The notes under the pieces are model-generated. The model was not told the DNA's origin. It saw only the letters and a list, made by a program, of their open reading frames with translations, and searched no databases. Position numbers and translations under genes: made by a program. A stretch of DNA of 64,000 nt, from positions 1 through 64,000 of the forward strand of contig JAQYPV010000018.1 of the NCBI GenBank assembly GCA_028726605.1, read 5' to 3'. This document shows, piece by piece, positions 1 to 9,766 of this stretch; positions within the stretch are counted from its first letter, which is position 1, and every line of letters starts with the position of its first letter. Source of the stretch: Peptoniphilaceae bacterium. GTDB lineage: Bacteria > Bacillota > Clostridia > Tissierellales > Peptoniphilaceae.

Positions 1-110
1 GGCCTTGGAAGTATTGACTTCAATAAAATCATCCCCCGAGGGTACGCCCATCGAAAATCTGACGCAGCTTCGCGCCATGCATTTTGACGCAGATACCTTT
101 GACGGCACGG
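1..110 (+). pseudogene. Fragments resembling a plasmid/phage DUF1281-type protein
   Basis: Frame 1 reads GLGSIDFNKIIPRG..., frame 2 reads TPIENLTQLRAMHFDADTFDGTEGYI...; broken across frames. Confidence 0.25.
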
Positions 111-905
111 AGGGATATATACCTTGCCCACGATGAATATCAACTTGAAATCAAGGATAGCATCGGGGACAAAGATTTTTATCAATGTGTATCAATGAGG
201 GCTGGGGTTCAGGGAACAGTTAAAAACATTATTTTCGCTGCAAAATACAAACCAGAAATCGTGTTCGATGATGCGCTCAACAATGACATCCGAATCACGA
301 GAAACGCCGACAAGTGTCTCATATATGATAGGTCAATCCCGCAAAATGGCCTTCTTTGGAGTGAGCTTGTAGAATGGTTTGCTGCTAAATATGATGTCGT
401 TGACAATGTAGAAAACCGTTTACTCAGAAGACTTTGTGATAGCTTGGATGACAGCTTTAAAGCTGCCGGTGCTAAGTCAGGCCCAGAAACGTGGATGATG
501 CAGGCATACTATGAATTAATGAAAGCGTGTGGTAAGGATTTTCCGGCTCTACTTCCACAAGTATACCTTTACTATGACCCGCTGACTCAGGCAGAGCGCG
601 GCTATAAGCTATTTGAGCATCAGAAAATGGATTTTCTTATGATATTCTCCCATCGCAATAGGGTGGTTATCGAAATCGACGGGAAGCAGCACTACGCTGA
701 TGGAGATAGAGCGTCCCCAAGGCTTTATAGCGAGATGGTCAAAGCACAACGAGAAATGAGCCTTTATGGTTATGACGTGTATCGATTTGGCGGATATGAA
801 TTTATAAATGCTGCAGAGTCAGACAGCATAAAGCAAGAACTGCTCAAAAATCTGAAGGAATTCTTTGTTCGACTGTTCCAAAAATATAACATCTTGGAAA
901 GGTAG
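84..905 (+). CDS. Hypothetical protein with a PD-(D/E)XK-like C-terminal nuclease motif
   Basis: 273 aa ORF; C-terminal 'MDFLMIFSHRNRVVIEIDGKQHY' resembles a D...(E/D)-x-K nuclease core. Start uncertain. Confidence 0.45.
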   Translation: MTQIPLTARRDIYLAHDEYQLEIKDSIGDKDFYQCVSMRAGVQGTVKNIIFAAKYKPEIVFDDALNNDIRITRNADKCLIYDRSIPQNGLLWSELVEWFAAKYDVVDNVENRLLRRLCDSLDDSFKAAGAKSGPETWMMQAYYELMKACGKDFPALLPQVYLYYDPLTQAERGYKLFEHQKMDFLMIFSHRNRVVIEIDGKQHYADGDRASPRLYSEMVKAQREMSLYGYDVYRFGGYEFINAAESDSIKQELLKNLKEFFVRLFQKYNILER

Positions 906-1053
906 CCATCAACACTTTTTAATTTTGCCTGAACCATTTAATTTTGGCATACTTTTTAATTTTTCCCTGAGCCAGCTACGCAGGAGTCCAGATGCCAGCA
1001 TCAGGCATACCTCGGCTGTGCTCTGACGGGGTCAATTGAACACCGAACAATAC

Positions 1054-1102
1054 AGCGAAAACCGCAAGAAACGCCTTGTTTCCTGCGGTTTTCGCTATTT
1101 TT
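1054..1102 (+). terminator. Rho-independent terminator-like hairpin
   Basis: AGCGAAAACCGCAAGAAA-cgcc-TTGTTTCCTGCGGTTTTCGCT followed by ATTTTT. Confidence 0.6.
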
Positions 1103-1644
1103 ATACACTTTTCCGGCGACCGGGCTTGTATCAAAGATTACGTCTTTATAGACTGAGCAGTTGATAGCGGAGGATTCCTGATGCCTGCCGTCGAACTATT
1201 AGGGTCGAGACGATGGAAATCCCCATGCACTCGCCGCAGGAGCAGGGTTGAGGCAATGGCACCTCCTCCCTACCGGCTATTATAAGGAAGAAGGGCATCG
1301 GTTGGTTTGTTCCCGTATACGAACAGGACCCGAGGCAACGGCGAAATCCGGTGGATTTGTTCTCACGGCACTATGTGGATTTATTCCCGAAAACGAGCGG
1401 AGGCGCTGACATCCAAATGGACGTATCGAGCCATGTGGAGACTATAGCGTTGATACAAAAGATGTAAATATAGAAATCCTGCATTTTAAGCAGTTTTATA
1501 AGCATTTTGTCTTCGATAAAGATGAAGAAGGATACGTCAAAAAGACTCAAAAAAACTATATGGACGTAAGAGTAGTTTTGCAACTGGTATGAGGAGACAC
1601 AAAGAAAAATATAATAAGATAAAACCCATTTTATACTTTCTACA

Positions 1645-1677
1645 AGAGTAGCTTAAATAAGGCTGCTCTTTTTTTAT
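1645..1677 (+). terminator. Rho-independent terminator
   Basis: AGAGTAGC-ttaaataag-GCTGCTCT followed by TTTTTT. Confidence 0.55.
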
Positions 1678-1697
1678 TTCAAAGAAAGGAGGCAGGG

Positions 1698-2033
1698 ATG
1701 AATTTTGATTATTTTTATAATAGACAATCTGAAATGTATAACTTCATTAGGTTACCTATGGTATTAATGGGAGGTGAGATTTTTGAGAGCATTTCTATTG
1801 AAGCTAAAGTTTTGTATTAATATATGCTTAATCGGATGGGCCTTTCATATAAAAATGGCTGGATAGATGAAGATGAAAAAGTCTTTATTTACTACACAAT
1901 TGAAGTATAAAAGATCAATTTAATTGTGCAAGTGAAAAAGCAAATAAATTATTAGCTGAACTTGATATTAAATCAGGAATAGGACTGATTGAAAAGAAAA
2001 GGGCTGGGAAAGCCTAACAGAATTTTTACATAA
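1698..2033 (+). pseudogene. Replication initiator protein A (RepA_N family), N-terminal relic
   Basis: Reads MNFDYFYNRQSEMYNFIRLPMVLMGGEIFESISIEAKVLY*YMLNRMGLSYKNGWIDEDEKVFIYYTIE, then frameshift, CASEKANKLLAELDIKSGIGLIEKK.; in-frame TAA plus frameshifts. Confidence 0.7.
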
Positions 2034-2259
2034 ATTTTATATACAATTTTAATTTATTCGTATAAACACTATACTTTAAAGCAATTTGAAGTATAGAAAA
2101 TTATTCAATTTACCACGAATTTACCACGATTGAGTGAGCCTTGATATGACAATAAAATAGTACTAAAAAGACACCCTTAACACCTAAGTAGTTTCTTTTG
2201 TTAAAAAGAAGTCAATTTTAAGGCTAATTGCCTTGTGTGTATGGATATGAAATTGTTTA

Positions 2260-2886
2260 TCAGACATATTGTTTGAAAAATACATTTAACTTTTGCCCTA
2301 GTAGTTTTGAGTTATCTGTATTTACTTCATGTCCTGCATTTTCAATAATAGCTATTTCTGCGTTTTCTATCTGTTGTTGCAACTCTAAAGAAGCTTTTTT
2401 ATTTATCTTATCCTTATCGCCACAGACAACAAGTACCGGACATGATATTTTTTTCAGTTCATGTTTAAAATTAAGTTCTGTCATAGATTTGCATAGATTG
2501 ATAAAATCTGTTTTCTGAAAGCCCATTTTTTCAAATGTTGAGCAAGGCATAATACGGAATATCAGATTTTGCATTTTTAACAGATACTTTGGCATTTCAT
2601 ATTGTGCGCCTATTAACACTAATGAGTTCATTTTTTCTGGGTGTTCTATCGCATACTGAATAGCAAGGATACCACCTAAAGAAAGTCCACAAATATTTAG
2701 CGGTTCTTCAAACTGTTCACAGTATGTTTCCAATGTCCGATACAATGTATCATAACATGGTGTTTTCCCAGAAAGCCAATCTGATAAATTAGGGCATAAA
2801 ACCTCAAAATCATCATTGAATACTTTTACGGTATCACTCCAACTTTCAGAAGATTGTCCCAAACCATGAAGCATTATATATTTCAT
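2260..2886 (-). CDS. Alpha/beta hydrolase
   Basis: MLHGLGQSSESW oxyanion region and GLSLGG nucleophile elbow; AT-rich. Confidence 0.8.
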   Translation of the reverse strand: MKYIMLHGLGQSSESWSDTVKVFNDDFEVLCPNLSDWLSGKTPCYDTLYRTLETYCEQFEEPLNICGLSLGGILAIQYAIEHPEKMNSLVLIGAQYEMPKYLLKMQNLIFRIMPCSTFEKMGFQKTDFINLCKSMTELNFKHELKKISCPVLVVCGDKDKINKKASLELQQQIENAEIAIIENAGHEVNTDNSKLLGQKLNVFFKQYV

Positions 2887-3083
2887 TTCATCACTCCTAG
2901 ATACTGTGTTTCATATCCACATTATAACATTCTCATATCAGCACCACATTAAAAATCTATGCACCGATAATCTTATTGAACAGATCTAACAGACACCATT
3001 TCATCACTCTAATCTGAAATTTTGATAAGAAAAAGCAGCCTATCCTAAAACTAACTGCTGTGTGTGGATATAAAATCTAATTC

Positions 3084-3707
3084 CTATTGTATAACTTTTC
3101 TTAGCCAATTATCTCTAAAGAAAATCTGTTCGTCAGTATAAAACCAATGTTTTCCGTCATTCATAACGGTAAGATTTGCACAATGTCTATCAATAAATTT
3201 ATCTACCGTTTGACGTGATGTAAGATTATCATGTTCAGCATACAAAATTTCAGTAGGTGTTTTCCAATTTATCGGGTTTGCTCGAACAAAACATAGATAT
3301 TCCCACGATAATGTTTCTCCAAAATCAGTTGATATTTCTTTTCTTTCAGAAAGTTCCTTTTCAGATACATGCACCCAGCTTATCATATCTACTATAAGTT
3401 GTTCCATATCAAGTATAGGCGATATGAATAATGCTTTTTCAATCTTGAAATTCTGTAATGTGTGCATTGTAAAATAAGCTCCGAAACTAATAGCAAGTAC
3501 ATATATGTAGTCATATTTTTCAGATATTTTATCGTAGACTTCCATAATTTTATTTTTTACAATCCACGGGAAAAAGTCATTACAATCTACTCCAAAAACA
3601 TCAAAATCTAAACTAATTTTTTTGAAATGTTCAGCTTCAAGATAACTTCCACCTTTACCATGAACATATAGCATTGATTTCTTCAAAATAACGCCCCCAT
3701 AAATCAA
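3084..3707 (-). CDS. Alpha/beta hydrolase-like protein
   Basis: YVHGKGGSYLEAEHF and AISFGAYF elbow; terminal GKHWFYTDEQ. Confidence 0.65.
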   Translation of the reverse strand: MIYGGVILKKSMLYVHGKGGSYLEAEHFKKISLDFDVFGVDCNDFFPWIVKNKIMEVYDKISEKYDYIYVLAISFGAYFTMHTLQNFKIEKALFISPILDMEQLIVDMISWVHVSEKELSERKEISTDFGETLSWEYLCFVRANPINWKTPTEILYAEHDNLTSRQTVDKFIDRHCANLTVMNDGKHWFYTDEQIFFRDNWLRKVIQ

Positions 3708-3824
3708 AACTGATTCCGCGCGCTGACATCGACCACTCCGGACACCTCAGCGATCCTCCACATCTTTACCGTGCGACTAGGATCTACTCCCCCGGATACC
3801 CCAGTGACTTTCCACTTTCAGCAT

Positions 3825-4600
3825 CGAAAAAGTGGAGGCGTTCGGGTGGAAAGGTGAAGCGGATGGACGCTCGCTTGGCGTCTGTCGAGCCAAATGAGGG
3901 AGTAGCCGCGGGATTCGGTGTAGCGCACGGCATCGTTCAGCGTTTCGACGCCGTAGGGGAAGGCTTCGACGCTCCTTGCAGGACAGAACCGATTTGTCGA
4001 ACCTCGCCAAAGTGCGTGTGTCCGCACAGGTAGAGGAAGATGTCGGTGGTGGGAGACGGATCTTCTAACAAGTCAGCAAAATCGACATCGTACCACTGTT
4101 GCCGGCTCCGCATGGGGTGATGGCCCACGAGGATAGTGCCTTTTTCGGCCGGCGTCGTCAGTGTATCTCTCAGCCACGACTGCTGATCGGCATCGAGACT
4201 CCCATGCGGCGATTTTTCGATGGCGGTGTCGATGTTGACAAAGCGGTAGCCGCCGATTTCCTGGATTGCCGTGTACGGGAGGCCGTATGGCGGCGTCATG
4301 CGCTGCGCCGTGGGGAAGACGGCTCTTTCGTCTCGGCCGCCGGCTTGAGCGCACAGCGTCGCACGGAACTCGGTCTTGATGTCGTGATTGCCGAGGGCGA
4401 AGACGGTGGGTGTGGGGAGCGTGATGGCCTTCACCATGTTAAAGAAATAGGCGTAGTCGTCGCCATTTCCCTCGTGGACCAAATCGCCTGAAAAGACGAA
4501 GACGTCCGGGTGGTAGGCCATGGCATCGCGAAGCGCCGCCAGCAAAAACGCGTCCGGGTGGAGCTTCATTTTGGTCTCTTCCTGAAAGGCGCTGCCCCAA
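3825..4600 (-). pseudogene. Metallophosphoesterase, truncated and frameshifted
   Basis: FVFSGDLVHEGN, ALGNHDIKT, LVGHHPM and LCGHTHFG motifs; N-terminal D-x-H block missing; C-terminus continues in another frame (VEAFPYGVETLNDAVRYTESRGYSLIWLD). Confidence 0.7.
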
Positions 4601-4601
4601 T

Positions 4602-4652
4602 CTTAGGGACAAAGCGGTGGAGAGCGTCAACACGACGAACGACGTAGCGTAA
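4602..4652 (+). pseudogene. 3'-end relic of a CWB2-type surface protein gene
   Basis: LRDKAVESVNTTNDVA* matches LRELRKNAMESVNTTNDAA* ending at 28636. Confidence 0.55.
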
Positions 4653-5340
4653 GTGTGAACGACAATTGAAGCAATCGAAAACGTGCCGGCGAGGCATGCT
4701 TCGCCGGCACTCCTTTTATGTATGGGAGTTATCCGGAACACGGAGGTTCGAAACGAGCGGCCCGCCGGGGCGCATTGCGATGACGTGAATATTTATCAAT
4801 ATAATAGAATTTGTTATCGGTGGTTTTTCCACCGACATTGATACCGAATTGACAGGAAATAGGTTGTAATCTCATAACCGAAAAAAGCCACTGATCTTTT
4901 GGGAAATGGCTGAGTCGCTTATTTCAAAATCGGGTTTTGACACCTACAGATCCGAGCGCTGAGATGGGTTGTGATTTTTATATGTGATTAACGACCTCTC
5001 ACAGCGTCGCATAGAGATGGATAAGGGAGTTTTTCGGAACCCCCAAAATGCCGTATTCTCGTTTTCCCGCTTTAGGGTGTAGTGGCTAAATGCGAAATCG
5101 AAATTAGCGACAACGAGGCGTCCGAAAATGTGAGGGCTATTTCCAATTTCGCATTAAGCCACCGATTCGGACGAGGGCGTCTGAGACAGCCATCATGGCG
5201 ATGTGCCGAAAACAGGCAATGTCCACGACGAGCCCCCGGCCGAAGAGATCCGGGTGCATGGTCAAGGGCCGATAAGGGGCAATGCCCATGATGCGCACGC
5301 CGCCGCGCCGGCCAAAATGTGATGACGAAATGCTGAAATC
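4653..5340. repeat. Long intergenic repeat element, copy A
   Basis: Near-identical over most of its length to 28853-29500; begins with GTGCCGGCGAggcatgcTTCGCCGGCAC-TCCTTTT hairpin. Confidence 0.85.
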
Positions 5341-5359
5341 GGACGAAGACCATGACACG

Positions 5360-5497
5360 CCCGCCAAATGTCGCAGCCCGCGCCGGGCCAAGCCCGCCAA
5401 ATGTCGTAGCCCGCCACCCGGCGAAGCCCGCCAAACGTCGCAGCCTGCCGCCCGGCGAAGCCCGCCAAACATCGCAGCCCGTTGCCCGCTGCCCGGC
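5360..5497. repeat. GC-rich 33-34 bp tandem repeat, 4 units
   Basis: cccgccaaa(t/c)(g/a)tcg(c/t)agcc... units starting at 5360, 5393, 5427, 5461. Confidence 0.85.
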
Positions 5498-5566
5498 GCA
5501 TCCCTTCAAACGCCCCGGACTGCCGATCGGTCGAGCACGCTTAACGGCTGAAATTCTCTCTCTTGG

Positions 5567-5595
5567 TTGAAATCAAGCTCTTTCTTCTATATAAT
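5567..5595 (+). promoter_or_regulatory. Sigma70-type promoter of rplY
   Basis: TTGAAA-N17-TATAAT immediately upstream of the L25 gene. Confidence 0.7.
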
Positions 5596-5628
5596 AGGCC
5601 ATATGTTTTTGTCTTGTAAGGAGGAGCC

Positions 5629-6273
5629 ATGGCAGATTATCAACTGCGTGCAGCGGCGCGCGAGGAAGCCGGTAAGAACCGGGTGGATAAATTACGTGAG
5701 GCTGGGGAGATTCCGGCGGTTGTGTATCAGAAGAATGAGGAGCCGGTGTCGGTGAAGGTCTCGGCGCGCGAGTTTCTGAAGGTCTACACGAAGGCGGGCA
5801 CGTCGGCGCTGGTGGATTTGGATCTTGACGGCGCGAAGAAGACGGTCCTCATCAAGGAAGTGCAGATGCATCCGTACAAGGATCTGGTGCTTCACATCGA
5901 CTTCCAGGGCGTGCGTATGGACGAGAAGATCAAGGTCACGGTGCCCGTGGTGTTGGTGGGTCGCGATGAAATTCGCGTACAACCCTCAGTCCTCATGCAG
6001 ATGGTGGACGAGGTGGAAGTGGAGTGCTTGCCAGCAGACATCCCGGCCAGCGCTGAAGTGAACGTCGAAGAGATGCAGATCGGCGACGTCATCACCGTGG
6101 GCGATTTGGACATCGCGAAGAATGACAAGATCACCATCCTCGTCGATGCTGAGGAGCCGATTGCCAGCTTGAGCGAACCGCAGGATGAGTCCTTGGCGGA
6201 AGCTGGCGAGGAAGGCGCTGAAGCGGGCGAAGTGCCGGAGATCGGCAAAGAATCTGAAGCGTCCGAAGAATAA
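5629..6273 (+). CDS. rplY: 50S ribosomal protein L25/general stress protein Ctc
   Basis: 214 aa L25/TL5/CTC-type sequence with acidic C-terminal tail; RBS AAGGAGG. Confidence 0.9.
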   Translation: MADYQLRAAAREEAGKNRVDKLREAGEIPAVVYQKNEEPVSVKVSAREFLKVYTKAGTSALVDLDLDGAKKTVLIKEVQMHPYKDLVLHIDFQGVRMDEKIKVTVPVVLVGRDEIRVQPSVLMQMVDEVEVECLPADIPASAEVNVEEMQIGDVITVGDLDIAKNDKITILVDAEEPIASLSEPQDESLAEAGEEGAEAGEVPEIGKESEASEE

Positions 6274-6384
6274 CAGAATTTGGAAGCGTCCGAAGAATCA
6301 TCGGGATCAAGCATACGGATCCGGCGTTACGGGTCCGGACGATCGAGCTCGAAGGATCGTCAAACCGAAGACAGTATTGGGAAG

Positions 6385-6409
6385 GCGGAGGGTGACCTCC
6401 GTCTTTTTC
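6385..6409 (+). terminator. Terminator after rplY
   Basis: GGCGGAGGgtgaCCTCCGTC-TTTTT. Confidence 0.6.
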
Positions 6410-6503
6410 GTTGGACCGTTGCGATGTCGGCCGTTGAGCGATGCGGCTCAAGCGGCGCGTCGCAATCAACATAGAGTCGCAACTATCATAGAAAGGAAGA
6501 GCG

Positions 6504-7850
6504 ATGGCGCAAGTTTACATGGATCACGCGGCGACGACGCCGCTCTCGGTGGGGGCTTTGTCGGCCATGACGCCGTTTTTTACCGAGATCTTTGGTAACG
6601 CGTCCGGCGTCAATCCGGCGGGCGACCGAGCGGCGCGCGCGGTGTTTGCGGCGCGCCAAGAGATAGCCTTCATGCTGGACTGCGCGCCTCGGGACATCGT
6701 GTTCACATCGGGGGCGACAGAAGCGGACAATCAGGCCATTTTGACGGGGGTGACGTACGCTCGTGAGCATCGCGGCTTTGGCCCGAACGGACGCGGCGAA
6801 GCGAACGGACGCGGCGAAGCGAACGAACGCGGCGAAACGAACGGACGCGGCGAAACGGACGGACGCGGCAGGACGGATGGACACGACAAGTCGAACGGAC
6901 GCGGCCGGTCAGACGGGCGATGCCTGACGGGACAGATCATGCACATGATCACGACGGAATTCGAGCATCCCGCCGTCCTTCGTCCGTTGGAAGCACTCGA
7001 AGCGGCGGGGCAGATCGCGCTCACGAAGCTCCATCCGGGGCCGAGCGGCGTCATCACGGAGGAGCTGCTGGAAGACGCGCTCACGCCGGAAACCGTGTTT
7101 GTGTCCATCATGGCGGTCAACAACGAGGTGGGGACCATTCAGCCCATTCAGAAACTGGTCGATGTCGTGCGTCGCTATGAAGCGGCGGGCATCACCAAGA
7201 TGACCGGCGGCGATCAGCGGCGGATCCTGTTCCACACCGACGCCACCCAGGCGATGGCGACGCTCCTCGTCGACGTCAACCAGTGGGGCGTGGACCTCGT
7301 CTCGTTTTCGGCGCACAAGTTCAACGGGCCAAAGGGCGTGGGAGCGCTCATCGCGCGGGGCATGGCGCCGACGCCGCTGATTCTCGGCGGCGAGCAGGAA
7401 CGCGGTCATCGCGCGGGAACGCTGAACGTCCCCGGCATCATCGGCATGCAAAAGGCGCTTGAGGAAAGCCGTCTGGCCTTCCGTGAGCGTGCCGATGCTG
7501 TCCGTGCGCTCGGGACCCGCCTCGCGGACGGACTTTCTGCCATCGACGGCGTGGCGCTCACCGTGCATCCAGCCGACCGCGTGCCCGGCATCGTCCACGT
7601 GACCTTGGAAGATGGCGACGGGGCGTTGATGGTGACGCAGCTCGGGCGCCTGGGCATCTCGGCATCGGCGGGATCCGCCTGCCAGGCAGGCGCGGTCGTA
7701 GAAAGCGACGTCATGCAGGCGTTGGACGTGGCGGAAAACCGACGACGCGGGGCGCTGCGCTTTTCGCTGGGACACGAGAATACCGAAGCGGACGTCGACG
7801 CGGCCATTGCAGCCGTGCGCGAAGTGGTCGAGACGCGAGGCGAAAAGTGA
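6504..7850 (+). CDS. Cysteine desulfurase (NifS/IscS-like)
   Basis: MDHAATTPLS, FTSGATEADN, HTDATQA, SAHKFNGPKG, SAGSACQAG motifs; paired with mnmA; contains a repeat-encoded insertion. Confidence 0.9.
   Translation: MAQVYMDHAATTPLSVGALSAMTPFFTEIFGNASGVNPAGDRAARAVFAARQEIAFMLDCAPRDIVFTSGATEADNQAILTGVTYAREHRGFGPNGRGEANGRGEANERGETNGRGETDGRGRTDGHDKSNGRGRSDGRCLTGQIMHMITTEFEHPAVLRPLEALEAAGQIALTKLHPGPSGVITEELLEDALTPETVFVSIMAVNNEVGTIQPIQKLVDVVRRYEAAGITKMTGGDQRRILFHTDATQAMATLLVDVNQWGVDLVSFSAHKFNGPKGVGALIARGMAPTPLILGGEQERGHRAGTLNVPGIIGMQKALEESRLAFRERADAVRALGTRLADGLSAIDGVALTVHPADRVPGIVHVTLEDGDGALMVTQLGRLGISASAGSACQAGAVVESDVMQALDVAENRRRGALRFSLGHENTEADVDAAIAAVREVVETRGEK
6781..6915 (+). repeat. In-frame degenerate 18-bp tandem repeat inside the cysteine desulfurase
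   Basis: aacggacgcggcgaagcg-type units encoding NGRGEA/NERGET/TDGRGR. Confidence 0.85.
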
Positions 7851-7890
7851 GTGGCGTCGCGTTGGAAACGATAATCAGAAGGGAAAGAGC

Positions 7891-8976
7891 ATGAAGCGTG
7901 TCTTGGTCGCCATGAGTGGCGGAGTGGACTCGAGTGTGGCGGCGGTTTTGTTGCAAGAGGCGGGCTACGAGTGCGTGGGGGCGACCATGCGCCTCGTGGA
8001 CCAGCCCACGGCGACGCCGGTGGGGCACACGTGCTGCAGTCTGAACGACGTAGAGGATGCCCGCGCGGTGGCATACGCGCTCGGGATGGAGTACCACGTC
8101 TTCGACTTTTCGCACGAGTTTGACGAAAAAGTCATTCAAAAGTTCGTCAATTACTACGAAAAAGGATGGACGCCCAACCCATGCATCGACTGCAATCGCT
8201 ACTTGAAATTCGACCATCTCCTGCATCACGCGGAGGCGTTGGGCTGCGATTACGTGGCGACGGGCCATTATGCGCGTGTGGCACAGACCTCGGACGGCCG
8301 TTACATCTTGAAGCGTGGCATCGACGCGACGAAGGACCAGAGTTACGCGCTCTACTCGTTCACGCAAGAGGTCTTGGCGAAGACGCTGCTGCCCATTGGA
8401 GAATGGGAGAAGAGCCGCGTGCGGGAGATCGCCGAAGCGCACGGTCTCGTCAACGCGCGCAAGCACGACTCCCAGGACATCTGCTTTGTGCCGGACGGCG
8501 ATTACGTGGCGTTTTTGGAGCGCTACGAGGGCAAGACCTTCGCACGAGGGGAACTGGTGGACACCGAGGGGAAGGTTCTGGGCACGCATCGCGGGGCCGT
8601 CGGATACACCATTGGACAGCGTCGGGGCCTCGGCATCGCGGCGTCGGAGCCGATCTACGTGGTCGACAAGGACATGGAGACCAACCGCGTCATCGTGGGG
8701 CCGAACGACGCGCTACGTCACCAGGCGTTGCTCGCGGCGGAGTGGAATTGGATCGTGCCGCCCTTCGACGCGCCGGGGGAGGTGACGGTGAAAATTCGCT
8801 ACAACGCCAAGGATCAGCCCGCGATGCTGGATCCCGCTGGGGACGGCACGCCGGGCACCGTGGCTATCCGCTTTGAGGAGCCCCAGCGCGCCATCGCGCC
8901 GGGGCAGGCCGCCGTGGCCTATCGCGGCGATGTCGTGGTGGGCGGCGGGACCATCGTGCGCGTGCTGCAGTCATAG
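7891..8976 (+). CDS. mnmA: tRNA-specific 2-thiouridylase MnmA
   Basis: MKRVLVAMSGGVDSSVAA PP-loop, NPCIDCNRYLKF, GHYAR, DSQDICF; start moved from the ORF start at 7807. Confidence 0.95.
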   Translation: MKRVLVAMSGGVDSSVAAVLLQEAGYECVGATMRLVDQPTATPVGHTCCSLNDVEDARAVAYALGMEYHVFDFSHEFDEKVIQKFVNYYEKGWTPNPCIDCNRYLKFDHLLHHAEALGCDYVATGHYARVAQTSDGRYILKRGIDATKDQSYALYSFTQEVLAKTLLPIGEWEKSRVREIAEAHGLVNARKHDSQDICFVPDGDYVAFLERYEGKTFARGELVDTEGKVLGTHRGAVGYTIGQRRGLGIAASEPIYVVDKDMETNRVIVGPNDALRHQALLAAEWNWIVPPFDAPGEVTVKIRYNAKDQPAMLDPAGDGTPGTVAIRFEEPQRAIAPGQAAVAYRGDVVVGGGTIVRVLQS

Positions 8977-9299
8977 AAATCCGCTGGCGATGCCGAACCC
9001 CGCAGGTCACGGCACGACGGAAACTGGGGTCCGCCATTTTCGAGAGCCGAATCCTGAGCCATAAACGGCATATCGCATCACAGCGTACAGTTCGTGACAG
9101 CGTCGCGCATTGCGTCCTCGCGCGCGATCATCGTGTCGAGCGTCGCCTTCGCCTCCGTGCCCTCGGCGGCCTGCGCCGTCCCCGGGAAGGCCAGCGCCAG
9201 TGGAGGCGAGAACGCAGCGTTTCGGGCGCTGTGTTTATGACGATCTAGTTCAATCCTTTTCTGGCGCAACCTGTTGACGGCTCGGCGTCGAAGGTGCAG

Positions 9300-9600
9300 T
9301 GATTCTTGACGATGTAGTTCAAATCATTTTTATCTTTGTTTCAACTAGCGATTTTGTCAAAAACGCAGTTCGAATAAAATAATCTTCACTTTGAACTAGT
9401 AAAACTGCCGATTTCGGTAGTTGAATTTCGCGTTTTTATGAATAAAACTATAAATTTCTGATTTTTGTAGTTTTATTTTCGTTTTTTGTCATTCGAACTG
9501 CCATTTCAGGGGTTTTGAGCCGTTCATTTTTATCAAACAAAAAAAAGACCCACGAATTTCGAAAAAAACGTAGGTCAAGTTAAAAATAATTAAATTTCAA
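9300..9600. repeat. AT-rich inverted-repeat array (AGTT...AACTA family), locus 1
   Basis: Repeated AGTTCAA..(AT-rich)..GAACTA modules separated by ~20 nt; lies between convergent genes. Confidence 0.6.
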
Positions 9601-9766
9601 CTAGCGCTGGGGCGCGAGGGGCGATGTCGCATCCACGGATCACCGTGGCGGGCGAATGTGTTCGTTGCCCGGTTGCATCCTGTCCTCGCGATGCCGGCCG
9701 CCGAGGGCGCCGACCCGCATCGCAACGCCGGCCCCACGCACGAGCCGCCGGCCCACCGCACCGTCC

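Noticed and set aside
5072-5570. Several overlapping ORFs (145 aa, 111 aa, 89 aa, etc.) over element copy A and the 34-bp repeat
   Set aside because: Translations are repeat-derived (KPAKCRSPP.., RHGHCPLSA..) and not conserved in frame with copy C; the region behaves as non-coding repeat.
9078-9269. 63-aa minus-strand ORF after mnmA
   Set aside because: Short, no RBS or domain recognised; could be a gene remnant but unsupported.
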